From Tetrapyrgos nigripes (Eukaryota > Basidiomycota > Agaricomycetes > Agaricales > Campanellaceae): a stretch of 64,000 bases of DNA. Shown here one piece after another: positions 11,494 to 23,037 of this stretch. The notes below the pieces were generated by a model. It was not told the DNA's origin, did not search any database, and worked only from the letters and a program-made list of their open reading frames with translations. Position 1 is the stretch's first letter; each line of letters begins with the position of its first letter. Made by a program: the position numbers and the translations under genes. The stretch spans positions 150,389 to 214,388 of the forward strand of contig JAACJM010000143.1 of NCBI GenBank assembly GCA_013368315.1, read 5' to 3'.

Positions 11494-11924
11494 CTTGGTA
11501 CCGCTGTACTAATGTTGTTTTCGTGTCAGGTATTGGTTAGTGAGGATACTGTAATATCTCATCGATCTCTGTATCATCTCTGCCGAGGCCTGAGGGAGGC
11601 CTGAGGCGAGAGGTTGTAACTAAATATTTCTTTCTCTTGATTAATTCCCACTTTTCAAACAACTACGGAATATTTGAATTGTTTTTGTAAATGGCAGGAA
11701 CTTCAATTTTGTATTTGAAATACAAAAATTTGTACTCGTAAGTAGTAACATAGAAGGACTCGTTTTATAAGACCCTCATGAGTGAAGCAAATAAAAATGA
11801 TGTGAGTTCCGCGTGTTGCTGTGGTAGATTTGTGGATGATACGGCTGCCAGAATTTGACCCAGGCGAATAGAGATCTGGCGCTGTACATGTGGAGTCGAA
11901 CGATGCCATCAGGTACTGTCACAG
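11494..11924. other. Spacer downstream of transposase gene
   Basis: AT-rich stretch between the Tnp2 stop codon and repeat copy B. No frame that I would call a gene. Confidence 0.4.
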
Positions 11925-12470
11925 GAGTCCAATCTTGCGAGGAAAATCCTCGATTTTGCTCGTATGTAGATACGTTGGGAGGAATCTGAAGGCAATAGAA
12001 GGTCAAAAAAGAAATCAAGAGAAAAAATAGGATCACTAGCATTGTCGGAAATTTACGGTAATTATAAGCAGGCATCCCGGTTGACTCCTCCTGCACAGCG
12101 GTAGATGGTTCGGAAGGTCCACGACGATGAGTCGCTGGTTCTTAGCAATGCCAACCTCTGCGAGGAGGTCCACGACGATGTTTCGCAGGCCTTGGCAATA
12201 TTAATGCTTACCTTTAATGATGTTGGCGCCAGTACTCTAGCTAGTAGAGCGCAGGATGGTATCATAGACGGAAGATGCACGAGTCCAATATTAATCTTGC
12301 AAAAGTCTTCGGGAAGTCGTAAAGCAGTCCATAAAGCGATAAAAAGGGAAGAAACAGGGCCAGCCAAGCTGGGGAATGAGTGGACAATGGACTAAAACAA
12401 GGTCCAAGTGCCGGCCCAGCCAGGTCTTGAGTCTTGCAGCGAGGAGGTACCGTGGAGGTAAAAGGAATCT
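11925..12470 (+). repeat. Complex dispersed repeat, copy B
   Basis: A shorter, more diverged copy in the same direction as copy A. It has the block CAATCTTGCGAGGAAAATC, the CCACGACGATGAGTCGCTGG block, the GGCGCCAGT block with an extra CTAGCTAGTAG, and the AGGGCCAGCCAAGCTGGG block, but not the terminal palindrome: homology stops near CTTGCAGCGAGGAGG. It lies downstream of the Tnp2 gene, so that gene is flanked by direct copies of the repeat (A and B). Confidence 0.75.
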
Positions 12471-13544
12471 TACCGAGTCTCTTATCCTTTGAATACGCCA
12501 GCAGAATGCAACTTTCTGGATGATTTACTGATCTTCCTGTCCGAAAAGATGCCACAGTACTCGTCCACCTCTCTGTGCGAAGCCAGTTCATGCTGGACTT
12601 CTCTACTCGCCACATGCGCAGCACCTGCGACATATCGTCGCAGATATTTCAACCGATTTACGAGCTAAGCTGCTCAAAGACAGAGGATCGGACTGCATAC
12701 TAAGCCAGTACTGGTGCCCTCCGCTTCAAATATCCCTGCATATCCAGAATGAAACTACATTGATACCTACAATTCCACAGGCTGCCGTTTTTCTTTCCCG
12801 AGCCAATTCTGCCTCGGCAGCTACACCCGTGCAAGGCTCAGCGTTCATGAGTATATCCCACTCTCGGTGAAGCCCGACGCACTGATACTGGCTAGCAGAT
12901 CTTTTGAAGAATGCTGCGGACGTTGTGAGGAGCGAGAAGAAACGAGGGAGGTTCTTGGTCCGACTTCGGTGATTCCATATACGTCCCTTGAAGATTCGCA
13001 AAAAGCAAGCGATTAACGGAGGAAGTGAAGGAGTGGTATGGTGCGGCTTTTCAGGAGGAAAACAAGATTTGATGAGTTGAGGAGGAGGAATGCCGTGGAC
13101 TTCGCCTGAGGACAGAAAAGACGAGAGAGAGTATAGCTTCGTTTACACGGTTGACTACAACAGGAGTGTGTAATTTAGAAAGAGAAGATACTACTTAGCT
13201 TTTATAGCACTCGAGTAATCCAAAAGTATAACAAAGATGGATGCATGAGGCAAAATCATGAAGTCATAAGTGAAAGTAAACAAAGAACCGAGACCACGAC
13301 ATGCTATTACAGAGTAATATAAATCTCACAAAGGAGTCGGATGAAAGAGAAGCTAATGAATATCAAGGCAAAGGTAAATCTATAGAAATACGATCGAGAC
13401 AAGAACGGAATGTGAATTGATGCAAAACTATGCTGCAAAACTTAGGAAATTCTACAACTTCTGATATGCATACTCACATCTATTGCATAGAAAAAGAACG
13501 CTTGTTGTACATAAAGGCTCTTACTAAATTTTGCGTGAATTCCT
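12471..13544. other. Intergenic stretch, one weak minus-strand frame
   Basis: A minus-strand frame of 91 codons (13001-12726) and a plus-strand frame read through here, with no recognisable domain. The rest is AT-rich. I see no supported gene. Confidence 0.35.
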
Positions 13545-15383
13545 TCAACTAATCCTCAACATGCCCGACAGTAAGAGAGTGAAGTTACCATTCATCTGGG
13601 TAGGACAAGATGAGGACAATGGAAATATACATGTGTAGCTGTACTCACTTTTAAAATCGTCGTCGCCAACTTCAGCAGCATGAAGCTGGCTAATGGGGTT
13701 TCGGAATGGGTATCGAATGTTGATGTTTACGCCATCAAGTACCAAGGCCCAGTAAATATGCTCCGCCTTGGGTGTTAGCCATACCTGCTTGGGATCGTAG
13801 CACATATTGTATAGCAAGTTGAAGCGATTCCAGTTGGGTAAATGAGCTGCCTTCTCGCGAAACTGGATGGCCTCGGCGAACTGCTGGTGGGCATGCTTTC
13901 GGGAAGGATATCCGTCTTCAACAACCTCTCCACAAAGATCTCCCCTCAGAGTGAGGGTATGTAGCCGAGGAAGGCCGCCCCGAAGGAGTCCCAAGAAAGA
14001 TGACTCCATCCAGAGATCACGACATCCTTCAGATTCGAATTCGAATTCGTCATAGAGCTCTCCTTGTGTTTCCACATCCTTGAGAGCAAGTACTTCAAGG
14101 GCCTCGCATTCTGAGAGAAAGGCACAAAGCTCATCGAGAACGATGCCTATGCACCGGTAGAGCAAGAGGCGAGTGAGTTGAAAGCGAGACCCCAAGTACA
14201 CCTGCTCTTTTTCCCGCAATCGTATTAGTGAACCTGCTGGTCTGACGACACCGTCAAGCCCAAGGTCCGTTAATGAGGGGAGGAGCAAGTGATCAAACAG
14301 AACTCCACCATCGCAGTAATAATGCACAGGGATATCCCATCGAAGAATAGACAGCTGCTGAAGACAATGTGCAGGAGGGAGATTGTCCTCCATAGTGTCT
14401 ATCGCAGACCCAGGGTAGGGGATAGTTGCTCTGAAGGTCTCGAGTGCTACACATTCCAGTAGTATAGCACGAAGCTGGACGGCCGTAGTGACCTCGTTGA
14501 TAGTGAGATGCTTCAATGTTTTCCAAGGCGGAAAACCGAGGAACTCTTCATGATTAATGATGGAAAACCATGGGGTTGACTTGTTCTGGAGAGTAAGTGA
14601 CTGAAGAGCAGGGGAGTTGGTGAAGAGAATGGGCAAGCTGACGGGCATGTATGGATATTGGCCACAGGGCAAGTAGGGATACAGCGAGGTGGACAAGGAG
14701 GGCTTGCTGTGAAAATAAAATTGTTGTTCACGTCGGAATATTTTTCGAAATAGGTAAAAGTGATCGTCCCCTGAGCGAGCGCCCCCCCAACGCATTTCAG
14801 TGCGGAATGATATTTCCTGCAGGATGGGGAAGTACGACGCTGGCTTCAAGTGGGAGAAGCCTCTGTAGGCAACACAGAGAGGAACTCTGAGAGCGAGGCT
14901 TTTAAAACGAGATTTGAAATCTAGTGATTTAGCCTGCTCCTCCTGTGGTGCCGTGTATCCTTCTGAAAAGAGAAGGAGAAACTCGATGAACTCTGCAGCA
15001 CGGTCGATAATCGTATCATACAGGTCCTTCCTGTCATAAAAATTCTCCATCTCCAACCCAAGAGCCTCGACAGTGCTCTTGACATCATCCGCATACAACC
15101 CACCGTCCCCCTCAATGAGAAGGTCAATGGGGAGGCAACCGCTTCTTGATAGTATGGTCCATGCCACCGAGTGATAGTTATTGCGCTCCTGTAAGGAGCA
15201 CGCCTTAATAGGGACGCGTATATTTGTCCATAAGGAAGGGGTCGTGACAGCAACTAAACGCCAGTCGCGACACATGTTGGACAGTTGGATGACGGGTACA
15301 AGGTCGGACGGTGTACGACGTGGCATATAGTCCATTACTATGCCAATAACATCTGGGGGTAAAGGTCCCTGAGGATCCTTCAT
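13545..15383 (-). CDS. F-box-like protein, about 600 residues
   Basis: One long open frame starting with ATG at 15383. The N-terminus reads PLPPDVIGIVMDYMP ... NMCRDWRLVAVTTPSLWTNI, the usual mushroom F-box pattern (LPPEI..., C+xWRxVAxxTPxLWxxI). The remainder is leucine-rich and strand-rich without catalytic motifs (SLTLQNKSTPW, LKHLTINEV, LHTLTLRGDL), as expected for irregular leucine-rich repeats. Such proteins bind Skp1 through the F-box and substrates through the repeats in SCF ubiquitin ligases. A splice donor near 13650 (after EVGDDDFK, GTGAGTAC) suggests the true C-terminus may differ from the frame end by a short last exon. It faces away from repeat copy C, unlike the F-box gene at 24.8 kb. 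Confidence 0.75.
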   Translation of the reverse strand: MKDPQGPLPPDVIGIVMDYMPRRTPSDLVPVIQLSNMCRDWRLVAVTTPSLWTNIRVPIKACSLQERNNYHSVAWTILSRSGCLPIDLLIEGDGGLYADDVKSTVEALGLEMENFYDRKDLYDTIIDRAAEFIEFLLLFSEGYTAPQEEQAKSLDFKSRFKSLALRVPLCVAYRGFSHLKPASYFPILQEISFRTEMRWGGARSGDDHFYLFRKIFRREQQFYFHSKPSLSTSLYPYLPCGQYPYMPVSLPILFTNSPALQSLTLQNKSTPWFSIINHEEFLGFPPWKTLKHLTINEVTTAVQLRAILLECVALETFRATIPYPGSAIDTMEDNLPPAHCLQQLSILRWDIPVHYYCDGGVLFDHLLLPSLTDLGLDGVVRPAGSLIRLREKEQVYLGSRFQLTRLLLYRCIGIVLDELCAFLSECEALEVLALKDVETQGELYDEFEFESEGCRDLWMESSFLGLLRGGLPRLHTLTLRGDLCGEVVEDGYPSRKHAHQQFAEAIQFREKAAHLPNWNRFNLLYNMCYDPKQVWLTPKAEHIYWALVLDGVNINIRYPFRNPISQLHAAEVGDDDFKSEYSYTCIFPLSSSCPTQMNGNFTLLLSGMLRIS

Positions 15384-15877
15384 AGCCGGTATGGGGAGAG
15401 AGATGAAGACAGTTGATATCGATAAAAACAGATTTTAATTTGCTGATATATATCCATCGCCAACGGCCGTCTAGATCTAAATCGTACACATGTTGGTCAT
15501 CTGGTATATGCCAGCTTTGTAACACGTCCGCGTGCTAGCCATGCGTACAAAGGAAGGTGGCTAGGGAGGAAAATGGAGGGAGTGTACATTAACCAAGCGA
15601 GGACTAGTACCGGCACTGACGGTACTTGAAGGTGAGGGTACTGGAGAAAAGGATTAAGCCAACTGGACTGAGAACGATGCTATAAACGGCGTACGAAGAA
15701 AAGTAGCAACTATTGGTTTGACTACTTGGGTTGGAACAGATTAATAGAAAGGTCCGCGACGATGTATGAGCTGGCTTCGCAGAGAGGGTGAAACATGTAC
15801 AGTACTGTAGCATCTTGTCAGACGGGAATATCAGTAAACCATCCAGAAAAAAAAATACTGGAACGGCATACCAAGTC
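15384..15877. other. Intergenic stretch upstream of F-box gene
   Basis: Between the F-box start and repeat copy C. Short overlapping frames only; this stretch should hold the promoter of the minus-strand F-box gene, but no distinct element stands out. Confidence 0.35.
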
Positions 15878-16408
15878 CTCCTGCGCAGCGGCATACCTCT
15901 ACATTGGCTAGCCCATGCAGTTCGCGATCGAAAGGTCCACGACGATGGGTCGCTGGTTCTCAGCAATGCCAACCTCTTTTGAGAGGTCCACGACGGCGAG
16001 TCGCGGGTCTTGGCAGTGCTGACCTTTCCAAGAATGGTGTTGGCGCCAGTAGAACGTAGGGTAATATCGTAGACGGAGAATGCCTCAGTCTAATCTTGCG
16101 AAAGTCTTCGGAAAGTCGTAAAGTCGTAAAGCAGTCCGATAAAAGGGGAAGGAACAAGGCCAGCCAAGCTGGGAATGAGTAGACAGTGGACCAAGCCAGT
16201 GTCCAAGTGCTGGCCTAGCCAGGACTTGAGTCTTGCAACGAGGAGATGGAGGCAAGGAGTAGAGAAGATGGAGACTTGACGTGCCCAAGATTTAATGGTC
16301 ACATGCCATCACATCATGATCAATATTGGGCGTCTATTTTCTACTTCTTACCGTATCAAGTCCTGGCTCAGTCCAGCACTTAGCACTGGCTTGGATCCGG
16401 TGCTCCTA
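15878..16408 (+). repeat. Complex dispersed repeat, copy C
   Basis: Starts at the block GCGCAGCGGCATACCTC and follows the order of copy A to the terminal block CCAGCACTTAGCACTGG. The last 30 bases diverge (GTGCTCCTAATACTAGC in place of GTGCTTGTACTACTACTG), so the palindromic end is missing. The ATG of the downstream orphan gene is only about 50 bp further on. Confidence 0.8.
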
Positions 16409-16455
16409 ATACTAGCTAGGCCAAGGTGCTTTTTGCGTTTGATTGGACCCCCACT

Positions 16456-18712
16456 ATGGCTTTCCCCACAGAGCTATGTCTAGACGACCTGATCCGGAAT
16501 AGAAGACCATCCGAAGGTGAGTCGAGTGATTCATGGCCTTCTGATAAGATTCTTACTCGTCAACGTGGGCCCTCGCTAGAACTCACCTATGAAGATGGAA
16601 TGTCTGCAGCTCTCCTCCATGAAACACGCCAATTTATTACATCACCCAACTCTTTCACCATCCCAGCCCCTCCTATCGGGTCCATGCGTGATCTCTACCG
16701 TCGTACAAACGCTTGCTACGGACAAGACGACCCCATACAGTGGCCTCAACCGCTAAATCGTCGTAACTGGCCTTTCCTCGTCTGTATTCCCCGGAAGCCC
16801 ACCCAACCCCAACATCCGTTGTTTGTTTACAGCACCATGTGGAAACCGATATCGAGCGATATGCTACAATACACCCCTGCTGCAGCGCGTCGCGGAGAAG
16901 GCATTTTGGCGATTTATTACCTTGACGAACTCAAAAATTGCATTGATATGCTCGACCAGCGGCTCCAGGCATTCAATAGCTCCCACACAGACAGCACTTC
17001 TATCATCACCATACTCCCCATCCTTCAGCGCACCGTACAGTTATATTATACGTGTCTTTCCCGTGTTTCATCCTCTTTACAAGACATCAACGTGGCCTTT
17101 GCAGAATTGCGACGTGCTTGGTTGATGGCCATAGCCGCTATGGATTTTGTTGACATTTACTTACCGCAACTTATGGGACGTACTCCCCCGGCCAAAGAAG
17201 TCGCTCATTGCATGGGTGCCTTTGTCTGGAATGGGTCTGATGCCCGAGATCTATTTCATGCTGGTCTGCCAGTGTGGTACATCTGTGACAACTCCTCTTT
17301 TGATCGCCAAAATATTTTGAACGCAGTCGTCACCACTTCTTCAGATGTCCCGGACGATGCTGCCTCTCCTCCTCATCCTGTAATCTACACAGGGCAGGCC
17401 GGTTCTGATGACAAGTTTGCTGCCATCTACAATGTCATGGTCAGGGGACACGAGACCTCCAGTCCATTCGAGAACTTGCATCTCCCGCAAAATTATCAGA
17501 GTTCCGTCTCTCCGGTCCGTGGCCAGATTTATTCTCCCGCTGCATCCTCTCCGGCTGGAGCATCCTCTCCCTCAACATCCTCGAACTCTCAAAGCAGGGT
17601 TGGTCCAGTACGCAAAACCAGTCACGATTACCGTCCAAAACCGTACACTCAAAACGATATCAAAAGTCGAAAGTCGAAGAATCGTCAGTCTCCATTCATA
17701 CCTCTGCATTTTCTATTTATTCCTTTCTAATCCTTTTCTATTTACAGCTCCGATGAAACATAGAAACATTCTCGAGGACCTTCCCCGAAATGATGCCTTG
17801 TCCCCGTTCCCCATTAAAGTTTGGCAGGATGCAAAGGCTTCCATCAACCCCTCTCACCCTAGCGCTCCTAGAAGACCTCCGAAACTTCAGACCATCCTTC
17901 CAGATCCAATGCTGTTCTTTTCGTCGACTGACTCTGATCACCAAATCCGCCTACTTCGGCAGTGGTCGCACGTCAAACCTATGGTGCTCGCGGAATACAG
18001 GCAGTCCCACCAGTTACCTGGCCCTCGTTCTCAGGGGGTGTGGAGAAAGGTGTTGACTATGCAGATCAATATTAATGCAGAAGTCAACAACGACCAGGAG
18101 GAAGGTGTGATACTTCAGAACAAAAACCATGTAGATGCAGAAGAAGCCAAGGTTTTTTTAAAAGAAGTGTTTAGTCGGCATGCTCCAGGCTTGGCCATCA
18201 TTCCCAGTTCGCCAATCACCATCTTGCCTTCCGTTTCCAAATACATGTTGCATGAACTAAGTCTTCTCAACTTTCGTTACCAGCTCCTCTGTCTGGACCA
18301 TGCCCGGGATGTTCATCGTCCTAAGGAATCTGCTTCGCTGACGAAAGCACAGCTGACAGTAGCTCTTGCTAATTACGAGCCCCCTAGGCTGGCACTCATT
18401 GGGGATGTGGTGGGTACTGGTGCTCTCCCGGCCCAGGGCAATCTCAATTTGTTCGAGCCGCCTCCAGAGACCATAAACCTCGGTATAATGGCGAAAGACT
18501 GGATGATACGATTCAAAGCTTTGAAGCAGTTTTGGCGTCTAATGGAAAACTGGAATGAACCAAAAGATGCTCTTTGGGCTCGAGGAACGGATGCCAATCT
18601 CTCCAAAATGCAGGTCGCTGGTGAGCAGTGGGAAGCTGTTTTGATTCGTTACTATGTACAATGTTATTATAATACTTTTGGACATCCACCCATCCTTCCC
18701 ACTCGTATATAA
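16456..18712 (+). CDS. Agaricomycete orphan protein, 730 residues, family of unknown function
   Basis: Two exons, 16456-17683 and 17748-18712, separated by a 64-bp intron (GTCAGT..TTTACAG) with phase 1 on both sides, encode 730 residues without a stop. Landmarks are GAFVWNGSDARDLFHAGLPV, a serine/proline-rich linker, ILPDPMLFFSSTDSDHQIR, LRQWSHVKPMVL and the ending YYVQCYYNTFGHPPILPTRI. I remember this arrangement (FHAGxPVW ... FYxxxFxxxFGxxPxxPxR) from a multi-copy family in mushroom genomes without assigned function; that is memory, not a search. No catalytic motif, signal peptide or membrane segment is evident. The ATG at 16456 was chosen because the frame upstream has only a GTG. Repeat copy C lies immediately upstream, so the repeat probably supplies its promoter. 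Confidence 0.7.
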
Positions 18713-18753
18713 TATTGTCCTGTACTTATATTGTATAGTAGTCTTCGAATTCG

Positions 18754-20086
18754 TCACTTGTGCTGGACTACCTCAAACAACTCGTAGGTCTCTCTCCCTT
18801 CGTGACTGATATTAGCCACTGTTTCTCCTATCAATATGGCGTTGGCTTCTGCACAGGTCTCCATAAAATTGGCGGCATCTATAAGGTCGGCGGTAGGAGG
18901 TTGTTGAGTTAGGTCTTCAGCTGCTGCTTTATAGTCTTGAAATGCCAGAATTTTTTTGAACCAGCTTGTCTATGTGTGTGCGAGTAAGAGAGTCAAGAGA
19001 AAGCAATGATTGGCTGCTGAGTTCCGGACCGTATATCCGGAATAGCTTCTCGACGACGAGAACGATGACAACGTATCCAGCCCAACGTCTTGCTCAAATG
19101 GCTGTATGATAGGCTTAGGAACGTTCTTGCAAGCTTCTAGTAAAATTTTGAGCAAAAATATCAAGTCTATCTGCTGTAGTGCACAAAATGCTTCGAAGGC
19201 CGTTTGTATAATGGACTACGTTTACTGGAAACTTTTCAAAACCTCCGCTTCGCGCCGACTCATTTCCTTCTTCGCCTTCAGGAGGTTCTGTATCCCAACC
19301 TCTAAACTCTGCGTCTGCCGTTTCAAGATGAAATCTTGAGACGGCTCATGATCAGAATTTTCCCATCCAGATAACAATTCTTCCATCTCTGACCGAACAT
19401 CTTGAAGCGCAGATAAACCATCTCTAACTTGCACTTGTGCCTTCTTCCTGAAAGTGTCGACATCACCTAAGGGCACTGCATCACCCTGCATGACGAATGT
19501 CTCAACGGTATCGAGAGAATCAGCAATAGAGCGGAGAAGGGTAATGCGTTGTTGGGCATCAAAGATGAGGTGAGGGTCTCGGACGTATATTCCATGGACA
19601 CAGCGAAGTTGTGAACCAGGACGCCTTCATCTGTTTCGCGATGGGAAATAATCAGAGACCTAGTGGCATGCCAGAAAGAATTTTTGTCTCTGTAGCGCCT
19701 CAGGATGCGCAGGTCGCGTTCATTGTAGTCTAGAAGTCTGCAAATGATCAGCAATGCGATACCTGAGTAGAAAAGAAATCGACCGCACTGTTCCAAGTCC
19801 ATGACCAGTTTGACATTAGATTCTATGAGTCTATCGCCGACAGAGGAGACCGTGTGCGACAAGGACTCTAGTTCGTGAGCTGAAATACATCGCTCAGTGC
19901 CATATCTAAAGGCCAAGGCAAATACATACCTAGCTGATCGCGACCAGGGATATCGCTATAAAGCACTGACAGCGCTACTCCAGAAGCCACTACCCCAATC
20001 TGCTTCATATCCACTGCCAGGTGCGGCACCCCATAAGATAATTGATTGACGGGTCCACTGTAAAGTACGACGCCGATCATGAGCAT
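18754..20086 (-). CDS. Unassigned protein with hydrophobic segments and coiled coil
   Basis: Minus-strand exons follow with good borders. The first (20086 down to about 19930) has hydrophobic character (MKQIGVVASGVALSVLY) and ends in DIPGRDQLG, spliced by GTATGT..TTTCAG to AHELESLSHTVSSVGDRL. The next has another hydrophobic piece (FLFYSGIALLIICRLL), then a helical part (VRDGLSALQDVRSEMEELL, GIQNLLKAKKEMSRREAEVL). The last exon (about 18962-18754) reads FKKILAFQDYKAAAED to FEVVQHK and a TGA. One frame change is needed near 19560 (after SETLTSSL), which may be an intron I could not place or a real lesion. An alternative start at 20147 gives another frame. No domain recognised; a membrane-associated helical protein is the most I can say. 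Confidence 0.45.
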
Positions 20087-20268
20087 TCTGAGGGGGACGA
20101 AATGCGGAGGGTGGTCCTTGGTTAGATTGCGTGAGCGGTGATTCCATCTAGAACAGGGTAGAGGATCCGGTTTGGCAGAAAAGAAACACTGTTTAAAGAG
20201 TGGAGAGGTAGCGTAGGAGATCTAGATCTAGAGCGAGAGAAAACAAGGTGCCTGATAATGTGAGACAA

Positions 20269-20313
20269 ACATGTACAGCGGCTCTTTTATAAATGTACCG
20301 ACTCTGTACATGT
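20269..20313. promoter_or_regulatory. Inverted repeat ACATGTACAG flanking a TATA-like word
   Basis: ACATGTACAG at 20269-20278 and its exact reverse complement at 20304-20313 enclose CTCTTTTATAAATG. It lies about 180 bp upstream of the minus-strand gene starting near 20086. The arrangement resembles an operator around a TATA box, but no factor can be named. Confidence 0.3.
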
Positions 20314-20714
20314 GATAATCTGCCGGATACCATCCAGACTAGTTGAAAACATGTACATGAAAGAAAGGGAAATTCAGAAGACCTGGACTACGACTACGAC
20401 CACCCACGAGATCCCAATGGTTTTTTTTGGGGAGGTTACAGCTTGGATAACTTTCTTGTTTCCACCAAATCACTGTCATAGAATAAGCACATTAGTTTCG
20501 TCGGGAGAAGGACTGGGTGGCCTTTTTTACAGAGCCTCAGTAACGCGTCTTGTCAATGGTGTACTCGATCTTGCTCTTCTAGGGATGCTTCGGAGGGGTA
20601 GACCAAAGCAATCGGTAAAGGTATGAAGGGGAGTAGTACTAGAAGAAGTCATGAATATCGATGATTGCATACGAATAATAACATAAACGACGTACCAAGT
20701 CTTATCTAGATCTC

Positions 20715-21532
20715 CCATGATTACAGTTTTCATCTACGGATGCTGAGACGACGAATAGAACATAACCTGGGTGTAAATATCAGAAATGGTACAGATAAAT
20801 GCTCGAGACGACGTACAAAGTCTAAGGCTTGTCCAAAATCGCCAATCCGAGTCCAATCTTGCGGGGAAAGTCTTCGTTGAGAGGAATCTGAAGGCAGTAA
20901 AAGGTCAAAAAAGAAATCAAGAGAAAAAATAGGATCACCAACACTGTCGGGAATTTCACGGTAAGCAGACGCCTCAGTCGACGACTCCTGCGCAGCGGCA
21001 TACCTCTACATTGGCCAGCATAGATAGTTCAGAAGGTCCACGACGATGAGTCGCTGGTTCTCAGCAATGCCAACCTCTTTTGGGAGGTCCACGACGGCGT
21101 GTCGCGGGTCTTGGCAATGCTGACCTTTCCAAGAATGATGTTGGCGCCAGTAGAACGCAGGGTAGTATCGTAGATGGAGGATGCCTCAGGCTAATCCTGC
21201 GAAAGTCTTCCGAAAGTCGTAAAGCAGTCCATAAAGCGATAAAAAGGGAAGGAACAGGGCCAGCCAAGCTGGGAATGATTGGACAATGGACCAAGCCAGT
21301 GTCCAAGTGCTGGCCTAGCCAGGACTTAAAGAGTCTTGCAACGAGGAGATGGAGGTAAGGAGTAGAGAAGACGGAGGACTTGACGCACCCAAGATTTGAT
21401 GGTCACATGCCATCACATCATTGGGCGTCTATTTTCTATTGCTCCTCCTCTTCTTACCGTTAAGTCCTGGCTCAGTCCAGCACTTAGCACTGGCTTGGAT
21501 CCGGTGCTTGTACTACTACTGACTTGGTCAGT
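20715..21532 (+). repeat. Complex dispersed repeat, copy D
   Basis: Contains the CATCTACGGATGCTGAGACG block, the GTCCAATCTTGCGGGGAAAG block, GCGCAGCGGCATACCTC, the paired CCACGACG blocks, the AGGGCCAGCCAAGCTGGG block and the terminal block. It ends at the palindrome ACTGACTTGGTCAGT (21518-21532). Downstream sequence (CACTCTGCC...) differs from that after copies A and E, and no clear gene follows. Confidence 0.8.
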
Positions 21533-21985
21533 CACTCTGCCTAGTGCATCATTCTTCAACGGCAACTACGCCGACGACATGAGCGTATACATGCAATGAG
21601 AATGGACGATGTCACCATCTAGCGGCCTCCAGGAACCCCGCCAGTACAAGAACCATATATGACGATAGAGAAAAGGTATGTTCTTATACACACTGTCGCA
21701 CTCTTTTATCCTCCAGCTAACGACGGGTCGCACTTGGATCACCCCCAGAAGTCAACGCGCTATCACATCCTTTACAATCAAGTGGACTACGACACCGGAG
21801 GTCAAGTTCTACTCGTGGCGCGGCGCAATATTAATGCACGTCACTTTCGAAAGCACCATATCTATGGTGCAGAATCACCAATGCTAAGTTCTTGCATTTC
21901 CCCCCTTTTCAACACGACCTTGTTGAAGTACTAGTCCTACACTTAATAAAGTCCATTAGTAGACACGAACTTCAGACATACCGTC
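21533..21985. other. Spacer between repeat copy D and the miniature element
   Basis: One plus-strand frame of about 90 codons (21659-21934) is present without any recognisable domain; I do not call it a gene. Confidence 0.35.
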
Positions 21986-22544
21986 CTATTTAAGAAAGTG
22001 TAAAACTTTCAAGAAATCGTCGATTCTGCTTTCCTCAGAAGTCACGGCCTAAATTTGACTACATAGGCTCATAGACAGTACTTTTAAACCCTTGACCTGG
22101 CTTTTTGGGATTTTATCAGAATGAAGTGAGAGTGTCGGGCGTCGCCCGAAGTGTGTAGACAGAAGTGCAAAACTTTCCTGCGCCCCTCAAGAAAGTGGCC
22201 GTTTTTACCATTCTTTCGTGAATATCAACCCATCCCCTGCTCGGATCGTGCTAGAACCTGGTATGCACACTTTCTAGGCTTTGATTTTGGATAAGATGTG
22301 GTCTTCCTCAGTTTCTAGCCTTTCCAATAGCTTGTTCTGGTCTCAGGATCCACTGCTACACCTTTTACGTGGTCATCAGAAAAATTCTCCTCTATTTCTT
22401 ATCCACATATACCCAACATAACTCCACAGATCTTTTAGAATACATTGAATCTATGTTAGAGAAAATAATCAAGAATCATATGGCTTTATGGAGAGAGATA
22501 TTTCAAAGTTTTACACTTCTCTAGTTTTACACTTCCCTAAATAG
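21986..22544. mobile_element. MITE-like element with terminal inverted repeats and TA flanks
   Basis: The left end reads CTATTTAAGAAAGTGTAAAACT and the right end, reversed, CTATTTAGGGAAGTGTAAAACT: about 20 of 22 positions agree. The words can be parsed as TA target duplications around TTTA...TAAA, as in Tc1/mariner-type insertions. The word AAGTGTAAAACT occurs twice at the right end, and a related word (AAGTGCAAAACT) occurs inside near 22167. At 559 bp and without an open frame it would be a non-autonomous element. Confidence 0.55.
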
Positions 22545-23037
22545 TAAGTCTCATCGTGGCCCCCCAGCATTGAAATTGTAGGTAAGCTGTATGACGAGAG
22601 CCCAATCGACCGCCTAGAGTCCCAACGAAGAGGGAATAGCCCAATTGATCGCACTTATCCATAGATTGCCAAAACGGAGAAGAGATCTAGAATAGAAGTG
22701 GTCACTGTGTGAGTGCCAATCGTCTGCCTCGAGGTTTCCGAAAGAGGAAAGCGTCGCACTATGACTCATGTGGACGCTGTAAGATCGGGATACAGGTATG
22801 GCGAACCAAGAACAAAGCAAATTTCAAAGGAGGAACTACTAGTAGCTCCTGGTATTTGCGGCCTTGAGGAAGTGGCTTCAACTCACATAAACTTTGGAGA
22901 CTAGAACATATTTCGATTGACAGTCATATCATAGCCAAAAAGTACATAGAAGTGTTTAGCATAAAGTGCATACGAAAAGTGAGGGAAATGGTTGACATGA
23001 TGTTCATGGCCGCACTAGTACTAATAAGCTCCTTCCC
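22545..23037. other. Intergenic stretch, nothing recognised
   Basis: Only short frames below 70 codons; no repeat block or domain seen. Confidence 0.35.

Noticed and set aside
21396..21599. Small plus-strand frame running from repeat copy D across its palindrome
   Set aside because: Its first part lies inside the repeat; the part beyond is about 20 codons and ends without any recognisable protein.
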